Source: Plectrocnemia conspersa (Eukaryota > Arthropoda > Insecta > Trichoptera > Polycentropodidae). From it: 64,000 bases of DNA. Location of the stretch: positions 372,001 through 436,000 of the forward strand of contig VTFK01000062.1 in NCBI GenBank assembly GCA_009617715.1, given 5' to 3'. The position numbers were made by a program, and so were the translations under genes. This document shows positions 12,601 through 24,600 of this stretch, in pieces (position 1 is the stretch's first letter; each line of letters begins with the position of its first letter). The notes beneath the pieces are model-generated. The model was not told where the DNA came from and searched no databases. It saw nothing but the letters and a program-made list of their open reading frames with translations.

Positions 12601-15600
12601 AAATGCCCACCTCTGCCTCTATATCGTTATGATTAATTAAAACCGAGCTAGGTCGTACATATCTGGTATTGAAAATTCTCTATTAATGAGCTAATACAGC
12701 TCAGAGAATAGCTTATATAAAAATATCACCAGAATTAGGATCATATTGAATTAATTCAGCAAAATTGATGGAACATTTTAAATACATAATTTTATCGAAT
12801 TTATTGTATATACACTAGCTAATAATGTTTGTAACGAATATTAATATTATTATTTAACTTCAAATAAAAATTTATAATAATTTGTGACGCATACCTGTTT
12901 TTAAGATAAGCATTAAGCGATAATAAAGGATGGGCCTTTCCAACATTTTGTTTCGTTCAACGAACGAATTCTACAAATTTCGGTCATAGTAGATACCGCC
13001 GACAAACATTCTACTCACAAATATTTTTCGAAAGCGTAAAAGTATTATTTTGTTGAGAAGAAGCGTCTGTTAATGAAAACTGTTAATGAATCTATCCGCT
13101 CGGATTATTATTATTATTAATTTATTTAGCTAATTGTTTATACACTTAACAAATACAGCCAAAACATACATATAAAATATAACATAAGCATAAGCAGAAC
13201 TTAAAGAAAGACTTTCTTATTATACTTTATTTCTTAATGCACGAAGATGTTTTTTTATTCCATTGAGGATATCTTATTTCCAATATCTAATTTCTTCAAA
13301 CCTTATAATTGTAATCAAACATATTTATAGGATTGATACATGCATAGTCGGAGACGATTCAACCTGTGATCAAACTCAGTACGAAAGATGCAAAACAGAA
13401 TTTGGTAAGTTCACTTCATTTACATTTTATCCAAATTTATCCAAATTTTTGGTAATTATTGTGTTTTTTTTTTCTAGGTATATCCAGCTGCAATTGCAGA
13501 CCTGGCTACGCAAGACACAATCATAGAGATCCATGTAGGAAAGTCGTCGCTATGGTGTTCAGTTTGAGAGTCGATAGATTATACGATAGGAAGATAGCGT
13601 GGGACGATAAACTGAGCAACAAAGAATCTGAGCCTTTCCAGAAACTGAGCTTTGAAGCAGTCAAAGCAGTTGATTCAGCGTTCTCGATGACGCCTTATTC
13701 CGACGAGTTTGTCAGCGGAACTGTGAATACGATTTACAAAGGAGATCCTACTAAATCTGGACAAGGCGTCTACGTTAATGTTACAGTTCTTGTAAGAACA
13801 TAAATCTATTCTTTTATTATGATTCTTAAATTAAATATTTCATAATGTTGTTGTTATTGTTTAGCTTGAAGAAAGTAGTGAGACTTTAAGAGGCAGTGCC
13901 GGGGCCGATATTACGAGACACCTGCTGGGTGTTATTCAGAGGAGGAGTAATAACATCGGTTCTTCGGCTCTCTGGGTAGAAAGACCAACTGGTAGCATTT
14001 CTAGATTGCACGGTAAGTCCATTATTGTGAAAGTAAAATAATGCATCAGGATAAAGATTGAATTTGTACGATGATTGTTCATATTATTTTAGAAAGTTTT
14101 AATGGTGTGTTATGAAAGTGATTGTAATAATTAATATTCTGTGCATTTTTTATAACTTTTACACGGTTCATATTTTATACTGATGCGATAAGTGATCTGT
14201 TTCTATAATATTACTGGTGGATATAAATAACTGGTCTTTCACTGTTATCGTTCGCCAAATTCCAGAGTAATTCTGGTAGATAGGAACAGCGAATCTGTTA
14301 TTGTAGCAAGGTAGTGTTCACAAACACACATAACATGCAACGTATGTTCATAATATAAGCACATTAGCGAATTTTGTAAATGTTTATTCTCACAATATGT
14401 CATTATTTATTGAACTTAAATTATATAATCTATTCCTTTTAACATACTACAAAAAAAATAATCGAATTCGATCCTAAATAAATCATAATACTAATTACTA
14501 TACTATACAAATTTTATTTTTTGATACATAAAATGGTTCATCAATCAACGTGTATCACTCAAACAAATTATGAGCAGTGTCTCATCAGTTACGAATCTAT
14601 ATATGTAGCTATACAATATTTAAATAGTATACGTAGCATTTTTACTCAATTTAAACTAAAAAATAAAATATTACATTCACTTTTAATCATTCCATTACAA
14701 TAACTGCAAAAACAATGTTAATGTCAATCATATACAACTGAGGGTTAAATACTTACTCCAAATAAAAGTAAACATTTATTAAGTCATTTGGGTCGTTACT
14801 GACTGATTAATATTTTAATATTTACATAAGCACTGATACAGTAGTTTAAGAATAATTGTTAAGAGACCTTCTTTAATTGTTAATATAACTATATATGAAT
14901 TACTTTAGATTAGATATTTAAAACAGTTTATAAAACAACCAAACTTTCAGATCTAGACGAGTGTTCTACACCCGAATTGAACGACTGTCACGAAATAGCA
15001 ACGTGCATCAACGTCTGGGGATCATTCAAGTTTGTTTTACCCATAAATTGTTCTGATTTTATCCGCTTTCATTTCATTAACGTTTGATCTTTCAATAGAT
15101 GTGAATGTCCGGGCGATACAAGAGATGCTTGGGCTGAACAACCGAACAGAGCCGGACGACAGTGTCACACGTGTCCGCCTTCTCATTGCAGTAACAGAGG
15201 CACTTGCTCGTATAGAGGCGGTCAACCAGTTTGCTCGTGAGTAATTTATCTTTATATAAATACAATTTTAATAAGTGTTATTATAAGTGAATTATGTTTA
15301 CAGATGTACTGGTGCATATTACGGCTCTCAGTGTGAAGTCGACGGTGAAGTCGTAGGTGTGGCAGTCGGCGCAAGTTTAGCTGCTTTAGTAGTTATCTTG
15401 ATGACTTTAGCTTGCCTAGTGATGTGGAGGTATTGAGTCATTACAATTATAGAGTAACAAAATATTAAGATTGTCATACATATGGTATTAAAACCATATG
15501 TTAACATATATAAGATCTTTTAATACAAAATAGGGAAGATTTATATATAAAATTATATTCTGACTACAGTAAAGTTTACAGTTTTTATGCAAGTGCTTTT

Positions 15601-17646
15601 GGAAATGTTAATGGATGCCTGCTCGGACACGCAATAATATTTGTTTATGCCGATAGTGAAAAAAAATTGAATTTATAAATAATTCACGTGTCAATATGAC
15701 CCCTATTGCATGCATGCCTTAAGTTCGTCACCCCTGCTCTGTCTATGAAACTCAATTTGACAGTTGCGAAACGTCCATTTGATGTTCAAACCCAAACCCA
15801 ACTTAATGAAAGTTCTGAAACTAATTAAAGTTTTATAACTTTCATTAGATCAAGTACAAAATACAAACTAAGACAACTCATTTCTCATGGGATATTTAAT
15901 ATTACACTATGTTTTAAAAATATGATAGCTATCCTTACCGATATTAGTATGGACTTCTGACATAAAAGTGTTGGTTAAAGTATATTCAAACTGAATTTTG
16001 GGCAATAGAAAGGCGGAAAAACAATTATTACTTCTCAAAAGTTAAAAATTCACGTCAAAAGCAATAAAATCGTGTCGGCACGATTTTATTGCTTTTGACG
16101 TGGATTTTTGACTTCTGAGAAGTGATAATTGTTTTTTGTGTTCTTCTATTGGTCAAAATTCGGTTTAGATGTGTTTCATTCAAATCTCACTTGTAAGTTG
16201 TAATATTGTTAAAAAAAGTCTTAATACAATATGGGGGGGGGGTATTCCCCCCCATGAATTTTGCCAGAATAATGCATCTCATTTAATGAAACGGTATGAA
16301 TCTTAAAAAATATTAAAAAAGCGAGCTGACTTGTTTACTTTTGCCCCCCCCCCCCCACCACCTGGAAAAATCTGAAATGGTGTCCCTGAAACAATACCTT
16401 ATAAAAACAGTAATATGATCAATAGTATATATTATAACTGTGTAAAAAAAGTACAAAATCAGTACTTATGCGTAGGTATTGCAACAATACCAGGCTCGGA
16501 ATCATTATCATATATTTTTACTATGGCATTCTAACTTTAATTATAATACTTATTAAAAGCTTTGTTATAGATTGATTTATGTACAATATAATATTATTTT
16601 AGTCGGAGATGGTCACGCGAGCAGAAGAATGCCGCCGGCATGGGTTCGCCTGTTTTCGGCTACATGAATACCGGAATGAAAAATCCAAATCTTGGACAAT
16701 CGCCATATCAAGTGACTCTGGAAGAACGGATGAGATGGGCGCAATTGGCAGACGTGATGGCTCAAGCTAATCACTATGCGGTAATTAAATAAATTAATAT
16801 TATAATAGTATATGTAAATATGAACATAATTAGCAATTAAAGATACAGTATCCTTTAATAAATAGCATATGACTAAATTAGATGATTATTTTTCTGCACA
16901 GCAGCCAGAGCCTACTCATCCTGGTGCTCGTCCACCATCGGCAATGTACGGTGCTTATCCGACTCTATCGATGGCCGGAACATTGCCACCGGTTCCTCTA
17001 CCAAGAATGGGTCTTCACATGGGATCCACTATGCATCTGGTTCAGCAGGATAACAATACCAACACACCATCGAGAGCCAACACTCTGAGCGGATTGGGAA
17101 ATGCTTTCAGTGGTTTTTCAGGTTTGTGGATTTACCATTGAACGCAATGAAAATCTAACGAATCACACAATACAATTCTATCGTTATAGGCATGTCTAAT
17201 AATCACGGCACAGAATCGACGAGCTCGGAATCAGATAGTCACGCACAAGATCGAGCAGATCTTCTCGGATCGAGGAGCTTCCACGTTCCAAGGCCCAAAT
17301 CTAGATCAAACGCAACTAATAGTATAGCTGTGAGTAATTAAAAATATTCAGTTTATTCATCTTGTTTGGCTTCTTATTTGTTTTACGGCACACAACTCAG
17401 GTAGTCAAATAGATTATAGTAATTTTAATCTTTTATTATAAGGAAATTTTAGTATTATAATTTAAGTTGTATATGAACAAAAACAATACAAATCAATTTC
17501 ATTGGTGATTTTTATGCTTTCAGAACCAATCGGGGATCTATTACGATGTCGATTATGAAAATGCTCCGGATCCGATCTATGGAACAAAAGGCATACCACT
17601 ATCGACTTATACAATGAATAGGGGAATGCCATTTTATCGGCAATAA
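9693..17646 (+). CDS. Mucin-like EGF-SEA-EGF-EGF single-pass membrane protein, 5' end unresolved
   Basis: I read 13 phase-consistent exons: 9693-11462, 11526-11909, 11979-12105, 13331-13404, 13478-13791, 13865-14012, 14951-15029, 15099-15236, 15304-15429, 16603-16780, 16902-17121, 17190-17329, 17524-17646, giving about 1273 residues. The order is a Pro/Thr/Ser-rich extracellular stretch of about 770 residues, an EGF-like module (13331-13540), a SEA domain (from CRKVVAMVFSLRV, spanning 13478-14012), a calcium-binding-type EGF (DLDECSTPELNDC), a second EGF (CSNRGTC), one transmembrane helix (VGASLAALVVILMTLACLV, exon 15304) and a cytoplasmic tail of about 220 residues ending in tyrosine-rich YYDVDYENAPDPIY. 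The layout resembles interphotoreceptor-matrix and sperm-flagellar 63 kDa-type SEA/EGF proteins, so an apical or matrix surface role is an inference. No ATG opens the frame: the hydrophobic stretch before 9693 starts at a TTG (9644) and also looks like a polypyrimidine acceptor. The orthologue name is unknown. Confidence 0.85.
12410..13075 (+). repeat. Direct repeat pair in a SEA/EGF gene intron
   Basis: Two diverged copies about 515 bases apart, 12410-12560 and 12925-13075, share GGGTGGGCCTTTCC, CATTTTGT, AACGAACGAATTCT, GGTCATAGTAGATAC and GCGTAAAAG in order. Both lie in the 1.2 kb intron between exons 12105 and 13331. They are either two insertions of one element or its direct terminal repeats. 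Confidence 0.5.
15735..16215. repeat. Foldback repeat family A, copy 3 (palindromic)
   Basis: Long inverted arms meet at about 16077: the left arm ends CACGTCAAAAGCAATAAAAT and the right arm begins CGATTTTATTGCTTTTGACG. It lies in the intron before exon 16603. The left arm extends to the AAACCCAAACC module, the reverse of copies 1 and 2. Confidence 0.65.
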
Positions 17647-18205
17647 TGTGAACGGATATTTATATTTTTGATTTACTATTATAAATTGCTAAATTAGGTT
17701 ATGTCAATCGTCATCTAATCCAAAAATTTATATATTAAATCAAGTATAAAGATTTTTTTGGTATATGTAGATTGATTATAACCGATCATACCTTCCGAAT
17801 GTTTTATTGAAGACTGAGTATTTTTTTATTTATATATTTTATATCTATCTGTTTTATTATATGATATTCAGTGAATTTGTGTAAAATATATTATTTATTG
17901 ATTGTGATGAGTCATTGTCGATGCTAAACCGCGTTTAATATAAGTAAGCTTGTATATAATTTAACGTTTAATATTATTTTATTTGTAAGTTGTAAATAAT
18001 AATATATTTATATATACGAATCCATAGAAATATAAGCTTGCACGTAATATTTATATTCAGATTCACAGATGAGTTTCTTAATTTGAAATTTGTGATAAAA
18101 TTGCATTTTTAAATATACGTTTTTCGCTTGTGTAGAAGTGGTTACCATCAACGAAATGAAACATTAAACATATGAGATATAAATCCTGTAGATTGAATAC
18201 TTTAT

Positions 18206-18211
18206 AATAAA
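18206..18211 (+). promoter_or_regulatory. Possible poly(A) signal of the SEA/EGF gene
   Basis: This AATAAA lies about 560 bases after the stop codon at 17646, in AT-rich DNA with no coding potential. Other near-consensus hexamers occur nearby, so the exact 3' end is uncertain. Confidence 0.3.
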
Positions 18212-18429
18212 TATGATAGTGTCACAAGTACAGCTCGTTATTCTATTAATTAAAAAATGTTTTTTTTTATGATTTAGAATGTAAAAAAGATCTTTATTTT
18301 AATTTATATATATATATTATAAATAAAAATGTAATTAAAATAAATTATTGATTTTTATTATTATTGATATATATTATACAAAATTAATGTTTGTATATCC
18401 TGTCAGTATAAATAATATGATGACTATAC

Positions 18430-18600
18430 CAAAATATCACTAATAGCTTGGAACGCCAATGGTTTGCTTAATCATAAGCAAGAAATAAAAACATTTATAA
18501 AAAATGAACAGATAGATATTATACTGATCTCGGAAACCCACTTTACCGACTAAAGATACTTAGGAATATTAAATTATTATATATATATCATACTAATCAC
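18430..18600 (+). mobile_element. Jockey-like LINE endonuclease fragment
   Basis: Reads LIAWNANGLLNHKQEIKTF, then QIDIILISETHFTD, the N-terminal signature of the apurinic-type endonuclease of Jockey-clade ORF2. A stop follows at once, then a decayed continuation (NHPDGTAHGAAYN). It is a dead fragment in the 3' flank of the SEA/EGF gene. Confidence 0.7.
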
Positions 18601-18837
18601 CCAGACGGTACTGCTCATGGAGCAGCATATAATTTCAAAAAAAACAAAAAGGCAATATTTTTAGTTATCAATAAAATTATAAACACAAAATTAATGAAAA
18701 AAGTTAAGAACTAATAACAAAAAACAGGGACGACATTTCAGATTTTTTTAGAGGGAGGATGGCATAAATTGGCTAGTTAACGGTCGTTTTTCATTATTTG
18801 ACATGCAATTTTATCTCTGTTTAAAATCCACGTTAAA

Positions 18838-19150
18838 ACAATGAATTTAGCCTAATAGGAGAGCTCAAAAAACAATTATCAATTCTCAGAAGTCAAAAAT
18901 TCACGTCAAAAGCAATAAAATCGTGTCGGCGCTATCACGACTTTATTGCTTTTGACGTGAATTTTGGACTTCTGAGAAGTGATACTTGTTTTTGCGGCCT
19001 CTTATTGACCAAAATTCGATTTGAATATACTTTGACCATCACTCTTACATCAAAAGTTCGTAGTAATATTGATAAGGAGTTATCATATTTTTAAAACATA
19101 ATGTAATATGCACATGAAGCAATATGCAAGATGCGCATCTTGCATATTGA
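18838..19150. repeat. Foldback repeat family A, copy 4 (palindromic)
   Basis: The inverted arms TCACGTCAAAAGCAATAAAA and TTTATTGCTTTTGACGTGA are centred near 18935, with a longer right arm continuing to the GCAATATGCAAGATGCGCAT module. Confidence 0.65.
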
Positions 19151-19199
19151 AGCCAGCTTCAGCTGGCTTTAGTGGACCAGCAACATGGTTTTCGTCTAC

Positions 19200-19430
19200 C
19201 TCGTTCCAGTGTTATTCTTTTTGATGGATGTGCCAAAAAAATCTTGGTTAAATATGCCAAAGTGTGCGATAAAGTGTCTGATATCCTAGGATGCAGAATT
19301 CTCGAATATGGCTTCATTGTCTGGAACCCCAATAAAGCACACATCTGTTAGAGGATTTAGAAGAATTTTCTGTCTGCAAAAGGGAGTACAGATTAAATCC
19401 ATATTACGGGACATTTATAAGGATAGGTGT
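19200..19430 (+). mobile_element. LINE reverse-transcriptase C-terminal fragment
   Basis: Reads KYAKVCDKVSDILGCRIL, then EYGFIVWNPNKAHIC, similar in pattern to the post-RT region (C-K-S-LG ... GS-IWNP) of the LINE at 60414-60767 but from a different family. It is frame-broken and truncated. Confidence 0.5.
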
Positions 19431-21645
19431 GTTTAAATGTGTGAATAATAAATAAAACAACAGTTTTATAATAATAATAATTTATATTGTTCATCATTTT
19501 ACGAATATATCGAATTTTGACCTTACTGTACGATTATGTCTATCAATTAAGTGATTGAATATATATTTTTGTAAATATATATTTATATATACATATATAA
19601 ATATATTATTTACGATGGGTTATACACATAAATACATTGGTGCGAGAGCGTGAGCCTTTTTCAGAACGTTTCCATACAATTTTATTCGTTCTTCAGCCAA
19701 TTCGTATCACAAACGCCGACTTACTCCTATTATTATTAACCTTATCATATATGTATATGTACTTACATACACAAGTTTAATATACATATTATATATATTT
19801 GTTGAGATCATTATCTTATATGATTTAACAATCTACATACATGCTGTTAACACAATTTAATATCATAGTGAAAAAATAAAAAAATACATAATAAAAATAT
19901 ATATATTGTATGTATACAAAGAAATTATTTAATGTATATTGTTAATTTCGATTATTATACGTATTCGTATTAAAACTTGGTCTAATTCAATGGTCGGCGA
20001 CCTTTATCGATTCATAATGAATTTATCTTCATTGTTGTTCCTCAGCACAATCTATAAAAGACGCCAGCTGTAGATCGATCAAAATATTCTGGCGGACCAT
20101 ATTTTTACCACTGGTATAAAATTATAAGTTGCTGTTGTTACATCATAATATAATCATATAAAAATATGAGTATTCTAAAACTTATTATCAGTGTTATAAA
20201 CGAAAAAAACTTAGTAAATAGTGTAAAATTGAACTACATAAAAATTTCAATACGGTTTATCAATCATATAAATTATACACGTAGAGGCACAAATTTCTGA
20301 CTCGCAGTCAAATTTCCTAAAAATAAAAATTGCAAAATTAAATGTTTGTGACTTGTCTTCTTCATTATCCGAATTCTATCACATTTGCTAAGATTTACTT
20401 AATAAATTTTAAAAATACGCGCGCATAATATAAAAACTTTATAGCGCTGAAAAATTGCACGTAACGAAATGTTCTAATAAAAGAGAAACATTATGTAAAT
20501 ATATAGATGGGCGTTTCTCACAATGAACGAAAAAAGATAACGCGAATAACGCTGTTATCATTTAACTGCTATATTAAAATATTTAAAGACGTGTTCAACG
20601 AACAAAACGACGTCTACGCCGAATCGTATCTAAAAACAAAATTGGACTAGATCGTTAAATTTTTTGCCGAATTAACGTAAATTTTGGACTAAAAACAAAA
20701 CTGTACCTTGTGCTAAAATATAATAATTAACATTGCATGTACATAAATGGCTGTGTTAAATTTAAATATTTGGCTAAAAGCGAATATATAGCGAAAAAAT
20801 AACATAAATCACACGTCCTATGAGGACATGAACTAACTCGAATGACTTAGAGATTATTCGTTTCGTTTGCATTCTATCTCTTCTTTAATATACTTTGACC
20901 AATCACAAACGAGCTTAAATTAATTATAAAATAAAAATACAAGCACAAAAGCAACATCTGCAAATCATGGCACTATATGACTATTGATGGTTATGAAAAT
21001 TGCCATTCAACAAAGTTCATGTTTTAATACTTGTGCATTTAAGTCACGGAGTTAAAAAAATTGTTTTTTTTCAAGTTTTTAATTCTGTGCAGTCTAAATT
21101 GCAATTAAGAAATTAAACTTGCCGATGAAAATTTCCGTGAATTATCCAAATTAAAAAAAAAAGGTTCTGAGAACCCCTTCCCTCCGTCAGATAACATATT
21201 TAAGCCACGATTGGACAGGTAATAGCTGTCTTTGCTAAGGAAAGACGAAATCGTGCACCAGAGCCCACAGAGATTGCAAGAGTACCTGCAACAGCTCACT
21301 AAACACATTTGGTAAACGTATTCTTAAGGCGTATTTAAAGATTGATTTGACAAAGAAAAATAATCGGTGGTCATTACTCGCAATGACTTAGTACTCGGTC
21401 TATAGAATCTTAAACAAATTAAATTTTAAAACTCAACGTCCTATATATTGCACAAGTATCCGTATTTAATAATAAAAAGTCATTTTTATAAAATAACATA
21501 ACTTATAAAAAAATCAGCACCTGTTCATATACTGGCCCTGACTGACGAATCATTAATGTATAAAAAACATACAGCCATGTTTTGTAAAATATCAAAGTTA
21601 AAAAAATATTCGATTTATTGTAATATCTCACTTATTGCACACCAT
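19431..21645. other. AT-rich spacer, probably including the wit 3' UTR
   Basis: Contains an ATATAT-rich tract at 19555-19620 and scattered minus-strand AATAAA hexamers. No frame of recognisable family. The part adjoining 21645 would be wit 3' UTR if distal poly(A) sites are used. Confidence 0.35.
21614..21619 (-). promoter_or_regulatory. wit: Proximal AATAAA downstream of wit
   Basis: AATAAA on the minus strand, 27 bases past the wit stop codon (TAG at 21648-21646). It may be the proximal poly(A) signal. More hexamers further downstream would give a longer 3' UTR. Confidence 0.35.
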
Positions 21646-24600
21646 CTACAAACTATTTCCGAACATCATTCTGTCGTCGTACAGACTCAATCTGTTCGAG
21701 GAAGTTTTGGAAGCTCCTTTCGTCGAAGCCGTGCGCCTCACTCTCGAGTTGCCCAAACTACCTCTCATCCTCCTCACGGAAGGAGGCACATCTCCCGGCG
21801 TCTTAATTCTACTAGCTGGATCCTTGAGTCGAGTTAAATCAGCCGACGATGAAAACAACTCACTGACCAGTTCTAAAGAATGTTGTCTAGATAGATTATG
21901 TTTGATGCTCAACGGCCGGAAGCTGTTCGAATTCTTTTTAGCGAAGACTTCGTCAGTGTACGTTTCGTCGCCGCTGGACGTGTCGTCATTTTTGGTATTC
22001 GGCGGCTTACTAGGACCGTCTAAATCCAAAATACTGACATCCTCGTCGCTCTGTTTACAAATCGATAAACTCAACTTGCGATTCTTTATGATCGCATTAT
22101 CATTTTGTAGATTCTCGTATTTACCCTTAGCACCGTATCTACCGCAGATGCTCGATATACTCTCCGTTGCTATCTTTGAAATACCGCTTCCGCTCTCTTG
22201 CAAAGGCAACGACGCCGATAGTGGACGATTCTTCTTCGGAACGTCATATCTCTGTCGCATCGTTATTTTAGAACCACCATTTTCAGACAACAGTAACATA
22301 TGTTCATCTTCACTGTTACTAGAATAGTCGACTTCATTAACATTTGCAGTTTCATACTCTCCGCTATATGAAGATCTATTATACTGATTACGAACACTGT
22401 CCCTTTCGGATAAAATATTACTGTCGCAACTATATCGTTTCGGAATCGTCACATTATTTTTTTTATCATCAGACATGAGCAACTTATCGTCGATCTTGAA
22501 TATCTTATTAGTAGTTATATCATTAGTGTACAATTTATTAGTATGATAATTTGCATCGAGATTTTTATCTCTTATTAGAGAATTTCTTTCAGAATTATTA
22601 GAAGACGTCTTCGGAACGATCACGGCAAACACTTGATTGTTTTGCTTAGACGTGGATGCGTTATTTGGTAATTCTCTAAAACCGGAAACGCTACATTGAG
22701 GAACTGTACGATTCGGCGGTGATAGCGTACAAGTTGTATTTTCATTGTGAATCCTATCGTTTTGCAACTTTATCTGATTCAGATCAACTCTAATATTACT
22801 CTCCTTCACCGACAAATCAGTCATATCGGTATCGTTAGAAGCGACGGAATCGAGGCCCGGTAAACTCGACGGCCTATCGTTATTTCTGACCGAGTCGTCT
22901 CTATTCAACTTATTAGCTTCTATGATGGAAGTTTTAAATCTTCCGTTCGAGTCAATCAATCCGTTATTGATCGGCTTTCCATTGGACAAGACGAGATTGA
23001 CTTCAGTTTCTAAAGGCACAGGTTTACTTTGAGAGTTTTTCCTCTTGAATATCTTGGAGCCGAAAAAATCTTTGAAGCGCTTGCTACTCCAACGAGGTTG
23101 ACTTACGTCTTGCTTAATATTACTGCGTTTTGCTGGATATCCGTAAGGATTTTCGCTGTGCGATTGAACGATTCCGTTCAAATCGCCGCTCACGTCGTTT
23201 TGAACGTAACCGATTGGTGTTACGGGTCTTGTCAATTGACGGAAGTCACTCAGTAGTTGATCGTCGCTTAAATTATCATTATGATTGGTTTGCAAGTTAA
23301 CGTTTTGATTAGCAGCCCTATTGGCGTTTCTAGGTATGGTTTGTTCTTCAATTCTAGAGAAGTCTTGCGGTAAATTTCTGATACTCTGTTCAGGATTTAC
23401 TTGTTCGGGTCTGATATAATTGTTCGAACCGTGATTTGATAAAGACAACGAAACGTTCTGAGGCATATCTTTAAACGACTTATCGATCATTTTTTCTGAT
23501 TCGTTTTCACTGACCACAACTAGATTACGCTCCAAGCAAGGATTTCTACCTTGATGTGGTTGTAAAGGCATTTTATTTAGAATATTAGCTTGAAAGTCTA
23601 TTAAGTTAGATGTTACATTGGAGTTTTTATCTTCGCATGACCCAGGACTATGCCAATTAGTACCTCCATCTGTAATGGCATGTAAAATATTTTTTATAAG
23701 CAATAATTATTTTAAAACAAAATTTAACTATACCTTGATTTTGTGAAGGTGGCCTTAGATTATTACTATTTATTGTAGGCGATGATGCAGGCTTCATATT
23801 TTTGAGTTCGGTCAATCGCTCAACGACACAAACAGCAGTCAATCTGTATTATTTAAAAAAAGCATAAGAAACATAGATATATCTATGAAGAACGCTAAAA
23901 TATTAAATATTTACTAATTAATTTTATATTGATTTACATATAATAACATACTGTATAATTTTATAAAATATAACAATATTAATTAATTAAATTGTTTTCA
24001 TGAAATACATCATTAGTTTTTGTTTATAAAATCCCGTTTGTTCTCAAACTGCGTTCTGCAAAATATTTTGGATTTTTTTGGAAGCTATCACACTCGTCTT
24101 AATTCTGATGAAGTTAAATATTTATTTTTATGAATATTGTAAAAATTCGATCGTCATAATTAAATTATTTTTTTAGTATAAGTTTTTTTAAAAAAAAAAC
24201 AGTGATAACTTTGAATGTATTCTAAATAATATTTAAATATCTAATTATTAATTTATAATGTTAGGTGAGTTTAAATATTTGACCACAATACTTCTTGCAT
24301 GGACTCACCCTTTCCTATTCCATTGTAAAACATTTAAAAATATTCGTACAAATTTAATTTTTAACAAAAAAAAGGCTACGATAATTTTTTCGAGAAATTT
24401 GCTGATTTTTGAGACGATAATTCACAAAATAAAAATTTTGGGTTAACTAGGGCATGAGTTAACCCAAAATTTACGAAATCCATCAAACTGACAGGTTTTT
24501 TATTTATATTCTGATTTGATTTGTATCCGACAGTATTTTTGTTTTTGTTTTTTTACGACTTTTATATTTGAGCAATGCAAATATATTAACACTTTATTTT

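Noticed and set aside
21635..22327. 230-codon plus-strand frame opposite the wit tail
   Set aside because: Antisense of the large wit terminal exon, whose minus-strand frame is longer and continuous with the kinase exons.
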